From Turbatrix aceti (lineage: Eukaryota > Nematoda > Chromadorea > Rhabditida > Panagrolaimidae), in assembly GCA_963969345.1 (NCBI GenBank), contig OZ017766.1, forward strand, positions 124,001-188,000: a stretch of DNA of 64,000 nt, in the 5' to 3' direction. Within the stretch, counting starts at the first letter, position 1. Every line of letters begins with the position of its first letter. Made by a program: the position numbers and the translations under genes. Below the pieces are notes generated by a model. It had not been told where the DNA came from. It made no database searches and saw nothing but the letters and a program-made list of their open reading frames with translations. Positions 1 through 11,976 of this stretch are shown in pieces.

Positions 1-272
1 AATGATCACATAATGAATCATCTCAAACACAAAAGATGAACACGACTGGACAAAGAATAAGAAGGCGTTATTGCAAGCGTCGTGGCTGAATGATGACAAT
101 CGTCTTCTTCGACAACGCTCTCAAACTGCCCGCACACGGCAATCACCAATCGCGATTCCATCGCAATCGCAATCTCAGCGCAACAAAAACAACACTAGTA
201 TGATCGACAATGAAGGACAACAACAAAGTGCTAGTGATAAACAATTAATCATAATACCACCTAGAAAAAAGT

Positions 273-346
273 GTCCTTTACTTTTACTTTTACTTTACTT
301 TACTTTATTACTCTTACTTGTGCATAATTACTCATTACAAAATTAG
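273..346 (-). mobile_element. LINE family A 3' tail (antisense)
   Basis: Reverse complement shows the family A 3' end: a segment containing GCACAAGTAAGAGTAATAAAG followed by TAAAG/TAAAAG repeats. The same segment recurs near 4.9, 14.5, 22.9, 35.9, 45.3 and 52.9 kb. Confidence 0.7.
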
Positions 347-3207
347 CTCACCGATGCATGATAATAAATAATAAGAACATGATAGCCTACAAGAAGATAA
401 AACAAGTTTACGTTTAGTTCCTGGTTGAATTTCATGTGACACTACACAGTAATTTATTTGTTGGCTATGAATTATGATTACCTCTAGTGTGTCAGCATTC
501 TGGTGGGTAATGGAACCAAAATCAAAAAAATCATTGCTTAAGGTAACCGTATTCAAATTCTAGATATAAAGTTCTGCTTCACTGAATAACAATTTTCTAA
601 ACATCAAAGTTGAGTTCAATAGTGATTCATTCACTGCCCGATCGATCGTTAAACAAAAGTACTAATACTTGTTAGCTCGTTCAATGATAGGCCAAAAAAC
701 AGGAATGCGTCAAATAAAAAAAAGAATGAAATGAATTGAACATAAATGATTCAGACAAAAAAATTAACGCACCAAATTAAAATTTTGCAAAATGACAAAA
801 TTTTAGAAAAACATTTCTTTTTCGAAATTCATGTGTTAAAAAAAAGTTTTAAATGAACAAATGCAACAACAAAGAACTATTGGAATGATTCGTTTGCGTG
901 TGCACCCTATGAGTGGGTGTAAAAAGTGATAATCCCGTAGACTGGCCTACATTACATCTGGCTCACGGTCACGGTCACGTTACGCAAGCCAGTGCTGACC
1001 CTGATTGTTGCTGTGGTTGGTCGGCTATAAACGAGTGACAAAGCATTAGGTGTAAATTACTGGGTTATGAAAAAAAAAATAGTTGTGTAATTTTTAAATT
1101 GCTTGCAACGAATTTCATTGTGAAAGCAACAAAAAATAATTAATGAGCAACAACAACCAAAAACATCATAGGCTACGTCAGTCTATCCCTCCCACCTTTT
1201 TTTGCATTCTTCCATGCTGATACGTCATACCAAGTAACTCAAAAAAGTTCGCTATGTAAAAAATATCATTAATAGAAACAAGACACATGCTAGTCAGCTG
1301 CCGGCTTGATTACGAAAATAAAGCCAACACACTTATGGCAGGGGTGTGCACCTGTTTTGCTCAGGGCCAACGCAGTGATGGATGCAAAGCCTACCTGTGT
1401 GGTACTTGCCAGGCAGACCACACAGGCCTGTGCACAGGTAGGTTGTTACCAACCAAAGCACAACAATAATCGAATTATTATAGAAAAAACGAAAAAAACC
1501 TGACAATCTTGGCACATCCTTTACTCTTTTTTTGATATTTTGCGACTCAAATTTAAACAAACTGGGTTTTCGGGTAAAGCATCTAATCACCAGACTTTAA
1601 TGTCCGTTGGACGCTACTATCTTCCTCTCAAACAAACCGTAACTTTCCAAAAGTGTATTAAAAAATACTACAAAAGCATAGAAAAAATCGTGAGAAAATC
1701 GCCTGCAAAATCGTCAAGAATTTAAAAACCGCGTCAAGTTGATCAATCAACAAAATAAGAAACACAACTCGTTATCTATTTTGTTCTGTCGCACCCGCAG
1801 GGCAGAGAGGCAAGCGCGTTGGCGCGCGCATGCATGTTGCAGGCATTCCGTGGCGCTGAATTTAGCTGGCGGAGCACATGGTGCTGCTTTTTTTCTTCGA
1901 GAAAAAGAAAGGGAGGGGTCAATGAGAAAAGCATCAGGGTGCAAATGTCGCCATCAGGCTTTGATCAGAATCGAGTAAACAAAAGTAATTTGCTCTACAA
2001 ACAGATAGTACCTGGTTGTTGCTTTTGATCTAGTTGACATTTGTGATCGCGTTTATACAAGCTTCCACGCACGTAAGCAATTCATCTGATCTTCCGTTAT
2101 TCGTAGTAACAAAAAAAGCTACATGCATTTTTTTTGACAAACATGAAAAAAATCCGGTATCAGCAACAAAGGTAAAAGGTTGAAGGGAAACAATTTTTTT
2201 ACCATAAATCAATCTTGCCACCAAGGCAAGTTTGTATAAGCAAATGAAGCGTCAGAAAAAAACTCTGTAACAGTAGTTGGAGCCGTCAAATTGGCAGGAT
2301 ACTTAATGAATGGAAGTCAAGCACTCAAGGGCCGGTGAAAAAAATGGTTTCAAAAACACGAATTTTTTTAATATATTGAACAAGCAAACACGAAAATTTA
2401 CAACTAGTAAGTCGGAGACGCCAAAAACAAAGCGATTTTGCATTTTTAGCTTTCTTGGTCCTCGGAGTGAAAGCGAGCGATAGCGGAGCGAAAAACAAGT
2501 TTTTCGCGTAGGAGCGAGGAAACGGTACACATTTCTTTTTGTATAAAAAATTTTCAATGTGTTTACGTACGGTTATAAATTACTGTACACAAAAAATTTA
2601 TTTACGTTTGTAAAAAATGTAAAAGTTGTAAAGTTTTTGAAGTCGCACCAAAATCTGAATCTATCTAGAGTTAATTTTAAATTCGAGAATTCATTAAAGA
2701 TGAAACCAAAGCGTCAAGTGACCCATAAAACAGCCAAAAATAACCCAAACAAAATAAAACAAACCAAAGAAAAGGGCACAAACAGTGATAGTGATAGGGA
2801 CAAACAAAAACATACAAAAGTCAGAAAGAAAAAAAATGAGCAAAAAAAGCAAAAACGCCCCCTTCCTGATGCGCAAACAAACAAAAGTACTACGACATTA
2901 ACTCAAAAAAAGGCCGATTAATCGAGAAAGAAATGTGCATCCTAGCGTTCAACACTCATGTTGTGTTGAGAGCAGCGTGACAACGGTGGTGGCGGCAAGA
3001 GTGGTCGTGGTCGTCAATCGAACGCTGTGAGTTCCTCTATAGGCCGTAAAGTGATCCGAATCATAGAACAAACACACGCATACTAAATACGAGCAGGTGA
3101 GCTTGTAATGTACATGTTTGACCGACTGAGAGAAAGCAAAAAAAGAAAAGTAAGAACAGTCATCAGTCAATCACCAGGGTGGTGAAACTCTCATGAGAAT
3201 TAGAAAT

Positions 3208-3462
3208 AGGGGAATTACCCCATGGGATTTCCATGGGAGTCCCATGGGAGTCCCCTGGGATATTTTTGGTACGTTTAAAAAAGTACATGTTTATGCAAAA
3301 AAGATATTCAAATACGCACAATGGAATAAAATCAATTTTATTTTTAAAATTAATTTAGCGCGCATTTTTGAAATTCCGTGGGAAATTATCCCGTGATAGA
3401 TGGGAATCTCGGGATAATTCTCGGGATATTACCCCTGGGACTCCATTGGGAATCCCCTCTTT
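3208..3462. repeat. GC-rich terminal-inverted-repeat element
   Basis: Two clusters of CCCATGGGA/CCCCTGGGA-like motifs (3208-3262 and 3377-3462) lie in inverted orientation around an AT-rich centre. Both ends read AGGGGA-type inward. This looks like a degenerate MITE with internal subterminal repeats. No target duplication could be fixed. Confidence 0.45.
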
Positions 3463-4365
3463 GCCCCCCTGCCGGTAACTGCTGGCTGACCGTTTACGTG
3501 TCCGCCTGCCTGCAAACTACGTTGCATTTTTTGCGCGTGATCAACGATATCAGCAATGCATGGGATTTTTTAAACAGTGCATTTTGCTGGTAAAAGTAGT
3601 TTATTACCTACTTCCTGTCTTGCTGGTGAGTTGTCTTTTTTTAGAGAAAATACAAAAAACAGACAAAGATCGATATCAAGAAGGTTTTTTGTGTTAATAT
3701 ATGTATGTGCCTACCGGAATGAAAGGTCAAGCGCCACGTTTCTTGTTATAAAAACCGTGCTCATCACATAAATTTAGGGATTTTAGATTTCTGTCGTTGA
3801 TGCTTGATGCGCATTTTTGAAACAACTCTGCACAACAATTCGTTTTGAATTTCAAAAAACATAAACATTCAATTGAAAAATAAATAAATGTTTCAAAGGA
3901 CCATGCATAACTCAGTTTCAAAAAAACAAAATAGAAATCGTTCAACTTTAAAAAAACACCATAACTAACCAAAACATCGGTATTTAAGCAATTAAAAAAA
4001 ATGGTGACAGAAACAGTGTTGCCGGGTTCGGAAATTTTTCGGGTAACCCGACCCCCCTGTCACAGGAACGCTCAAATGACTATGACTATGCAAAGATTAC
4101 GCTCACTTTTTATTTCATCGACAGCAAAAAACCAAGGCAAAGAAGAATTCATCCCTCAAAATTATCGGATCAAAGAAGTAATCGGTAGAAAAAAAAGATC
4201 TATATTGTAATAAAAAACAACAACTTGCTTTGTCTGAATGCATTCAAATCCAAAAATTACACTTCGAACATAAAGTGCATGGCGATGCTTTGAATTTAAA
4301 AAATAGTTAAAAGCACCAAGTTCTTTTTCTTGTTTTTTTTCCAAAGAACAATCGTCCGCCAGGCC

Positions 4366-4492
4366 ACCCTCCGAGGCGATGAACCGACGACTTTGCCGCC
4401 TTCCAGAACGCTCATGCTAAGGACTACGACGTGACGCAGGTAGCTACGATTGACGGCGCCCTCTTCGTGCAATCTCGATGTTTGCGATATCA
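4366..4492 (+). mobile_element. LINE family A, ORF C-terminal fragment
   Basis: The sequence reads in one frame as a short peptide ending ...IDGALFVQSR. The same stretch, centred on GACGTGACGCAGGTAGCTAC, recurs at 14.46, 22.85 and 52.79 kb. In fuller copies the frame closes a few codons later with TAA and is followed by a TAAAG-type tail. Here the copy stops before the tail. I read it as the C-terminus of a non-LTR retrotransposon ORF; the clade is not certain. Confidence 0.6.
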
Positions 4493-4674
4493 CTTCCCAT
4501 TAGCATCAAAAACACAAAAAATATTTTTCTCTACACCAAAAACGCAAATAAAACGTTCAAATCGGTGTTGCAAAAAGCACATGCACAATTCTCGGTTTCG
4601 GTTTCATCCCTTGTTTTGCTTGTCATAATCGCATGACAAAACTAGTTTTGTAAGTAAAACAAAAAATTGCCTAC

Positions 4675-7600
4675 CAGGTCTGGCATTTCGCACCGCTGAT
4701 CGTCGAGTCGATGGCTCTGCATGCGCTCCAGGAGGCTGAGGAAGTCATGAGCCTGTAGCAAAAAAAAACAAATTAAGTGCCTCGATTTGTTTTAATAAAA
4801 ATGCAAAAAAACATTTGAGCGGTAATGCAAATTAAAAAATTAGTGGTAAGATGTTATGAATACTTTTTTGACGATAATAAGCTAAGTGAATGCGCGCAGC
4901 TAACTAAGTAATAAAGTAAAGTAAAGTAAAGTAAATGCGCGCATTTTTGCTAAGCCCAGAAAAACATAAACAGTGTTTTCAACAGCCTCACATGTAAAAA
5001 ATAGATTAAAAAATAGTAGCAAATTTAAAAGTATTACAAAAAAAGAGTAAACCATTCCTCTTTTTAAGTTAACGATTAAAACAATTTAGTAACATTTTTT
5101 CAACTTGGCTCTTCGTAAAGCCAAAAACACCACGATTTTCAGGGAGTTGGCAACAAATAGTTGTTTAGAATTGCCGTTTTCAAGCAGAGTTGGAATTTTT
5201 TTGCTCGTTGCGATCAAAAAATAGAAAAAAAATTAATCCAACTCTACCTTGTCATCAAAATGTTTAGAACACATTGGAGCGGCAGAAAAGGTTGAGAAGA
5301 TGCCTGTTGAATCCTTGCCTGCTGCCGCTGCTGCTTGTCGGTAATATTCATCCGAATGTAGGGAGTAGAGGTCGCAGTGCGCTGAGTTGCGTCTGAAAAA
5401 CCAGTTTTTTATTTGAAAAATTGAAATACAATAATAAAAACATTAGTTGTTAGAAGTACAAGTATATAAAAACAGCAACAATAACCAACGAACTATTATA
5501 ATTTTTTTTCAACGTGCAACCCAATGGAAATGTCATCCAAACGCCAATTTCACGATCGCGCATCTGTCTCTTTGCGGGCAACCAAATCAGAAACGCTTCA
5601 AAAAGAACTTCAATTTAATTTCCCAGAAAATTTTTTTATTAACTAAAGCTCGGCTAAACAATGGCAAAAAATTCTTAGATGACTCCATGACTCCAAAAAT
5701 GGAATTTCATGAATTCAAATACAATTTTTTAGAAACAACTGGTTTCAAATTTCAATTTTCTGCATAGCACTACAATGTACAATCGAACACCCCCAATTAA
5801 GTCTTTTTTCGGCGGAGAAAAAAATCTATCTTGTCAAAAGAATAATTTTTTACATCTCGCACACACGTTGCATCAGTCCACTACCCCTTAGGGCTTGTCC
5901 AGAAATTACGTTATCGCAAAACCGGGGATTTTTTACCTCCTCCTCCCCTCTGTCATCGGTCGTCATTGCAAGATTAAACCGGGATTAAACCCTCTCCCGT
6001 CCCCCGGGGAATTTCCCGGGGGTGTTCCAGAGGAGCGCTCGCCGACCCCCGTCCCCAATAGATCCTGTCCCCGTCGGGGGAAATTTTCCCCGTCCCCGAC
6101 TACTTTTGTCCCCGGCTCTCCCCGTCCTCGACGCGAGTCGGGGTAGGGTTTAATCCCACCTACAAGGGAGGCCACTATGTGCCCATGGTTTCAACGCGAA
6201 AACGTTTTTTGACGGTTTTTTTGTCAATTTCACATGTTTTTAATGCCTAAATTTTGAATATCAAAACATTTTTGGAGGTTAAAAGCGACGGCAAATTTGA
6301 TGGCAATATCAAAAATTCAAAAATTGATCGATAAATCGAAAAAAAAATTTTTCCGAAAAATCCTTTGTTAAATTCCAGAAACAAATAGTGCATCGTAATC
6401 TACGCTATCGAAAACCTGTAGTCGCAAAATATGAGCAGGCGGGCCCCCCTAAAAAAAGTTATTTCAATTTTTATCCAAACCTCCATACAAAAGCGCCTGC
6501 GTTAGCGTTACAAGCGACGAGCGGAACACTGCGCGCTTGCTAAGGCGCGCAATGTGTTAGCTTTCAAAGCTTCGCGCAAAGTCAGTTTTATATTACAAGG
6601 CATGAAATTTTGCGCACTGATTAATTACATCATGAATTTTGCAACCTTTTTTATCCGAGAAAAAAAATATTTATTTTGAACTCTGAAAATGATTTTTGAA
6701 GTTTTATTTTTGAATTGAAATAACTTTTTTTTTCGTGAGAGCCGCCGGCTCATGTTCTGCGAACAGAGGTTTTCGATAGTGTAGATTACGATGCACAATT
6801 TTTTTTGGAATTCAACAAACAGTTTTTGAGATACAGCGTTTTTTACTCTGAATTATTGATTTATCGATTAGTTCCCGTTTTTTTGATATCACCGATAGAT
6901 TCTCCATAGCAGATAACCCCTAATAGTATCTTTATACGCGACCAAAACGAATCGAGACATTTGCACCTACGTGGACATCATTTGTGCCTCTTAACATCTG
7001 GTCTAATGATAACTAACCACTGAGTAATGGTGAAATAAATAAATAAATAAAGTATCTTTATACCTAAAATATTGTTCCTTTAAACACCATAAAAACCGTA
7101 AAAAAACGTTTTTGCGTCAAAACCAGAGTTGTTCGATGCTCACAAAATTGCTCCTGCTCACTGGTCGCTCCTGCTCAGCTCACGAGCGCGAGCGGAGCGA
7201 GCGCGAAAAATTGGAGTGCTCAATGAGCATGAGCAGAGCGAGCACGAAAAATTGAATTGCTCAAAGAGCGCGAGCAGAGCGAGCACTGAAAATTGTCGAA
7301 TTGAACAACTCTGGTCAAAACCATGATCACATAGTGGGGGACGTCATTTTGAAAAAAAATCGCCATTTTTTAGCGGTTTTTTTGCAATTTGTGGTTTATC
7401 AATTTTGCTTAAAATTATTTACATGGAGATTAAAATTCCGAAATTATTGTGTATTTTTTTGTGTTTTTTAAAGAAAAAAAATATCACAATTCGGAGTCGG
7501 TCAGATAAAAAATTAGTGAAAAATATTTATATTGGAGCAAAATCAGTTAGTTTCCAGCGCATTTTGGCACAAAATCTGAAATTTAGTAAGCCATTTCGTG

Positions 7601-10600
7601 AAATTTTTGAGTGACGTCATTTTGAGCAGGTACTCCTCTCCCCCTCCATCATTTTCCGTCATGCTTGGACTGACCCCCCCTCCCCCCTTCTCGCAATGAC
7701 GTATTTTCTGGACAAGTTCTTACTCACCACATTCATCTCACGCCTATCCACCCGTTTTCATTCAATTGAACAAAAATAAGCAATCCGTATCAACCAATCC
7801 ACGTATACGGTGTCGAACTAAATTAGACACAATACCGCACAAAAGTATTTATAAGAATCATAAATTCATGGCGGTCAAGGTGAGAGAAAAGAGGAGTGGC
7901 ATGCAACAAAACACCCTCACACGATACGCAAGCGAGCATGAGTGACCGCACCAAAAGAAGAGGTTAACCCCATGGCGTGATCACATTCAATCCTATGGAA
8001 TGCCTTCTGGATACAAAACAGAAAAGAAAGGTGTCAGCCAGACAATTTTGCCTACTACGAAGAAAGGCGATTACGAGGATAAGGGTGGATGGAGGGGTTT
8101 CGAGCTCGTTTACGCAGAAGACCATTTGCGGAGCCGACAAAAACGATCCGACCCCGCCAACCCCGATCAGGTAGTCGGAGTCCAGTGATTGTGCAAAATG
8201 ACGATTAAAAATTGCAAACTGAATGTTTTTATGGAAATTTATATTCGCACACTAAATTTTTTTATATTTATTGTGATTTTAAAATTCAATATCAACAGGT
8301 ATAAATTTATTTACCTTGCCCGGAGGCATGCAGGCAGCGCCTCACACGGCAACGAAGTGGATGAGAGGAAGTGCTAATGGTAATTTTGTTGTGTCACCCG
8401 TTCCGTTCCTTTCATTTCATCTCGTTGCTGTCGCGACGACATGTCGTAGTACGACGACAACGCGATAAATGAAAAGGGCGCATGACCGTTTACGAGTCAA
8501 ATTAATTTTACTGACTGACCATCCAGTGGCTAATCTAGACCGAACACAATTTTAATGATTATGGAAATGAAATTTGTCTAAAGTTTTGATTGAAGCAAAC
8601 ATTTTAAAAATGTGTAATAATTTGCAAATGGTGAAAATCAGTTCAAAAAGGGCAGATAAAAATTTTCTATCTAGTCAGAAAAATAAAAAACGGGGTCGAG
8701 GCAAAAAAAAGAGTTAGCGGAACACTTATTCCCGGTAGGGTTCGACCCCCCCCCCGTATCGGGTCGGGGACGGGGGTAGTCGGGGGCAGAGTTGTCGGGG
8801 GCGGGGGAAATTGCCCTCGACGGGGGAAGAAGTCGGCGGAGACGGGGGTAATTGCCCTCGAGTCCTATAAAAAATAAGAAAAAAAAAGGTGTCAATTTTA
8901 TCTTAAAACGAAAATCGAGGCATATTTTGAACAAATTTTTCGTATTTTGCTCTGTTTTTGCCTATTTGTATTGTTTTTGAACGTTTTTCCGCGTTTAACG
9001 CTAAATTTTGCTCATTGACGGGGGCAGAATCTGTCGGGGACGGGGGTTTTACTCCCCGACGGGGGTCACAAATGGTCGGGGGCGGGGGTCGGGGGGCCAC
9101 CCCCGGCTTCACCCCCGCGGGGATCCCCGCGGGGTCGTTAGGCCACGCAAAAAAATCGTATGCAAAACAAGTTCTCCTCACGTTGCCCCAATTTTTTTTT
9201 TGTTTTTGTTACGAAAAGATGTGTAAATAATTGTCATTGTTCAGCCCGGAAACAAAAAAGCAAAAGGACAGATGATGATGCTTTTGAGGATGACCGAAAA
9301 CCATATCCTAAATGATTGTAGTACACACAAAAATTTGACAGATGAACAAATGCGCATTTTGTGTATGATATAAAATAAATACGTTTCAAAAAAAGTAAAA
9401 TAACGAGAGCGACAGATTTCACAAATCAGAAATTTCAACAATGTTAAACAAATTTTTCAACTCACAAAAAATAGCTATTTAGATAGGTTTGTGCAAAGTG
9501 ATAATAAAATGCGCCTACTCGAGATATCCCTAACCACAACTTCCAAGAAATCTACCCGAGAGCTAGAGCAGCGTCATCAAATTTCCTGTGGCCATCTGGT
9601 AAGTACTGAAAAGTGTAAAAGCGATAACATATACTCTGCGATAAACACGAGCCAAAAATTGGCTATACAGTAGAAGTTATTTTATTTTGCAACGCCTTGC
9701 GGTGTCTCAAAAGCACAGAAGCAATAATAATAAAAAAAAAGCTGTCGACGCATCATTTCAATCAGCCACACAAAAAAAACAGGACGAAAAAAGAATGAAC
9801 TAGTTCAGCGGACTGCAAGCTGGGCAAATAAGTGATCAGTTCGCCGGCAGCTGCGGCAGAGGCAAAAAAACCAATCACGCGAAAAAATGTAGCAAGAAAA
9901 AAAAGCAGGAATATGTTGTATGTTTTTGTCATTTCTAAGCCACCAGCCATCCCCAACACCTCGTCACCATCACCATTGCTAGCAATCATAGTATGCACCA
10001 ATTCATTTTTGAAGGCAAAAATACAATCTCAGTGAAAAATTATTTCCTTCAATGGAAAAAAATTTACGTTTGATGGCAGAGTCTCAAAAAAATTATAAAA
10101 CTGCATTGTTATTCATTACAGATGACGAGGTGAAAAATGCAGACGATACCAACTAAATTGGTGTTTCACAAAATTTGGCTCCTCAAAAATTGTGTGAAAT
10201 GTGACTTAATCGTTTTGCGAGTTAATTTTAAAATCCAGTTCAGCAATATTTTGGCGCAGCAAAAAACATTTCATGAATCCAATTTAACACATTGGTTAAA
10301 TAAATTTGCAGGCAATAAATTATAGTTTGAAAAAGACAACCCTGGGTGTTAAAAACGAGTTCGCTAAATTTTTATTTTTGACCGAGAGCCGGGCAGAATT
10401 TGACTGCAAACGGTGTTCAACTATTTTGAAATTATAGGTAATGCTAATAAAAGGCAATTGAATTTTTAAACCGTAAGGATCCCTAAGAAACCGTAGAAAG
10501 AAGGACTAAAAGACAAAATCCATAAAAATACACGCACTGGACATCTAATCTCTTTTTTGGACAGAGAGGCAAAAAAGACCTCCTACGCTCAGAATTTACC

Positions 10601-10886
10601 TGGATAATCGCTTAACACCGTTGAAAAAGTCTCTTGCAGATTTTCGACGAAATCGTCGAGATTCCGGTGGATTAGCGGATATTTCACGTTCTCGTTGTCG
10701 GAGAACAACTTTTGTGACGGGTATCGCGGTGGAACCCGGAGAAGCAGCAGTGGTCGTGCAGACTAGCATTGATGCGATTGCGCGGTCATCAACTGAAGCC
10801 GTTCGAGGATGGAAGATTCTGAAGGTCGATCGGCGCTGCTGCCTGGACGGTTGCGGGTGCATCGGTGAATCAAAAGGAATCATTTG
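4675..10886 (-). CDS. GoLoco-motif G-protein regulator, partial (three exons)
   Basis: Three minus-strand exons fit together: 10886-10600, 5392-5248 and 4752-4675. Each has an AG acceptor and a GT donor, and the reading phases agree at both junctions (an AG|A arginine codon, then phase 0). The last exon encodes a clear GoLoco motif, FLSLLERMQSHRLDDQRC, which in known proteins binds Gi/o-type G-alpha-GDP through the Gln-Arg of the DDQR core and blocks nucleotide release. The first exon encodes a basic, serine-rich stretch and the second an alanine-rich linker containing RRNS, a plausible kinase site. GoLoco proteins include GPSM/Pins spindle-orientation factors, Rap1GAP and RGS12/14; the MQ..R.D.QRC pattern fits Rap1GAP or GPSM best, but no GAP or TPR domain is in view. 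The gene continues past 4675 and may start upstream of 10886. The GoLoco exon is strong; the link to the 10.6-10.9 kb exon rests on phase alone. Confidence 0.6.
5981..6153. repeat. GC-rich inverted-repeat element
   Basis: The ends read GGGATTAAACCCTCTCCCG and, inward from the other side, GGGATTAAACCCTACCCCG. The interior is made of CCCCGTC/GACGGGG runs, like the G-rich block at 8.7-9.1 kb. Confidence 0.5.
6300..6900. repeat. Foldback inside the mariner-like element
   Basis: About 150 bp at 6306-6450 is repeated inverted at 6739-6895. Shared blocks include the CATCGTAATCTACGCTATCGAAAACCT region and the GATCGATAAATC region. There is no coding capacity. It may be the true interior of the 5891-7720 element rather than a separate insertion. 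Confidence 0.6.
6938..7050 (+). mobile_element. LINE family B 3' end with 13-bp target duplication
   Basis: This is a 113-bp insertion flanked by AGTATCTTTATAC at 6925-6937 and 7051-7063. It carries the last codons of a reading frame (ending ...YAYVDIICAS-stop in intact copies), about 70 bp of 3' UTR and an AAATA tail. The short 5'-truncated form, A-rich tail and 13-bp duplication are the signature of target-primed reverse transcription. Confidence 0.85.
7124..7313. mobile_element. hAT-type MITE, 190 bp
   Basis: Terminal inverted repeats CAGAGTTGTTCGA...TTGAACAACTCTG are flanked by the perfect 8-bp duplication GTCAAAAC at 7116-7123 and 7314-7321. The 8-bp duplication and CAGRG ends are typical of hAT transposons. 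The interior repeats GAGC/GCTC blocks. A truncated relative lies at 49.6 kb. Confidence 0.85.
7950..8170 (+). CDS. Candidate exon, unrecognised
   Basis: An open frame that includes the peptide GGWRGFELVYAEDHLRSRQK ends at CAG followed by GTAGTC, a possible donor. The region is more GC-rich than its surroundings and the composition looks protein-like. The GWRGF.L.Y pattern faintly recalls the last strand of CUB domains, which is not enough to name it. The upstream acceptor is weak (purine-rich). It would lie inside the large minus-strand intron of the GoLoco gene. Confidence 0.25.
8730..9145. repeat. G-rich low-complexity element
   Basis: Runs of GGGGGCGGGGG-type sequence occur at 8738-8860 and 9018-9135 with an AT-rich core between. 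CCCCGCGGGGATCCCCGCGGGG at 9113-9134 is an internal palindrome. It is probably a decayed MITE related to the 5981-6153 element. Open frames through it are compositional. Confidence 0.5.
9146..10599. other. AT-rich intron sequence
   Basis: I see no gene or repeat worth naming. The stretch consists of short A/T runs and small chance frames within the presumed intron of the GoLoco gene. Confidence 0.5.
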
Positions 10887-11954
10887 CTGTAGTTGTCGAC
10901 AGAAACAGAATACAGATTATTTGCTATAATAACAGTGTCAGGAACAAAAACCGGAGTCGCACGAGACAGGTGATATAAATTATGGGGTGCACGCAGTAAA
11001 TAGCAATTTTTTGGGGGGGGGGGGATAAAACTGGACATAAACAATCCCAATTTTTTCAACACCATAAAGATTTTAGCAGGTATAAATGGCAACAACAAGT
11101 CGGTAGGAAAATTCTCGACCGAAGACAAAATTTTTCTACATTCAGCCGCCAACCTTGCAAAGCTCACATATCACATAATCACATACTGGCCTAGCCCAAT
11201 TCCCTTCTCTTGTTTGCCGCTTCCCAGTGAGAGTAACCGCAATGTGTCAAGCTTTTTTTCCTCATCGTGACAACACAAAAATCTCTTTCCCCGGCAATTT
11301 GCCCCCAAAAACCAGACACTTGACGAAAAGTGACGACGATCATCCAGTCAATTGCCAGGAAAAGAATGCGTGTACACCTTGCTCTTCTAGCTCCTGTTTA
11401 AAGCCAATTTAAAATTGACCGACTGACAGACTTTTCAGCTTCCTCTCAGTGAGCCTCTTGTGATCGGCCGGGTACATAATAAACGCCGTAACAGTTGCAA
11501 TTAATTGTTTTGAACCCCAGTAAACTATTTATTTGACTTGTTATGCGACTTTGATTTTGAGCCACCTAGACTTTGGGGTTGAGGGAGGTGACCTGGGAGG
11601 TCAACTGGCTGTTTGGGCCTAGGCAACTCAAACAGCGTGCAACTGACAACACATAAAATGTTGAAACGAACAAAAGCGAAGCAATAAAGGGCATTACTGA
11701 CCCAGCACATTTTATTCGCATAAATAAATGTTTATTAACTCAAAAAATTTGGCAGTACAAAACACAAAAACACGAGTTTGTTCACAAAATTGATGTAGTT
11801 ATGAAAATGTTTTTCTAATGATGTGTATGAAAAAAAATTTTCAACAATCATAAAATTTCTATCTATTTTTTACTGAACGAAAACAAAAATCTCATAAGAA
11901 GAGCCTTATTCTATTTGTGTGCTCAATTTACTAATGTAGGGTATTTTAATACCT
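10887..11954. other. Spacer without recognised gene
   Basis: It contains a G-run at 11011-11023 and AT-rich DNA. Short frames on both strands show no recognisable motif or good splice sites. Confidence 0.45.
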
Positions 11955-11976
11955 TGGCTCGCAGACTGCCTCTTCT

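Larger units (their letters stand above)
1..4674. other. AT-rich spacer or 3' intron/flank of the GoLoco gene
   Basis: No recognisable gene was found here. The only unusual open frame lies on the plus strand from about 18 to 346; it is rich in Gln, Ser and Arg, matches nothing I recognise, and runs into an antisense LINE tail, so it may be chance. The GoLoco gene should continue into this stretch on the minus strand, because its last visible exon ends at 4675 with a donor site, but I could not pick out a convincing next exon. The rest is poly(A)/poly(T)-rich DNA with a GC-rich inverted-repeat element at 3.2 kb. Confidence 0.5.
5891..7720. mobile_element. Tc1/mariner-like MITE with nested insertions
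   Basis: The ends are imperfect inverted repeats, GGGCTTGTCCAGAAATTACG at 5891 and its counterpart (read inward as AGAACTTGTCCAGAAAATAC) at 7720. Both are flanked by TA, the target duplication of the Tc1/mariner group. No transposase frame survives. The interior contains a GC-rich inverted-repeat element, a foldback, a LINE family B 3' end and a hAT MITE. It sits in the intron between GoLoco exons 1 and 2. Confidence 0.65.

Noticed and set aside
1381..1445. Clustered CCTGTGTGG/CCACACAGG inverted motifs
   Set aside because: Short imperfect palindromes without a repeat family or target duplication.
2949..3170. Thr/Val-rich minus-strand frame and a possible plus-strand exon ending at GTGAGT
   Set aside because: Low-complexity composition, poor acceptor and no phase partner.
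5895..6175. Proline/glycine-rich frames on both strands
   Set aside because: They are products of the GC-rich inverted-repeat element, not genes.
8671..9230. Gly/Pro-rich frames on both strands
   Set aside because: Translations of G-rich low-complexity DNA.
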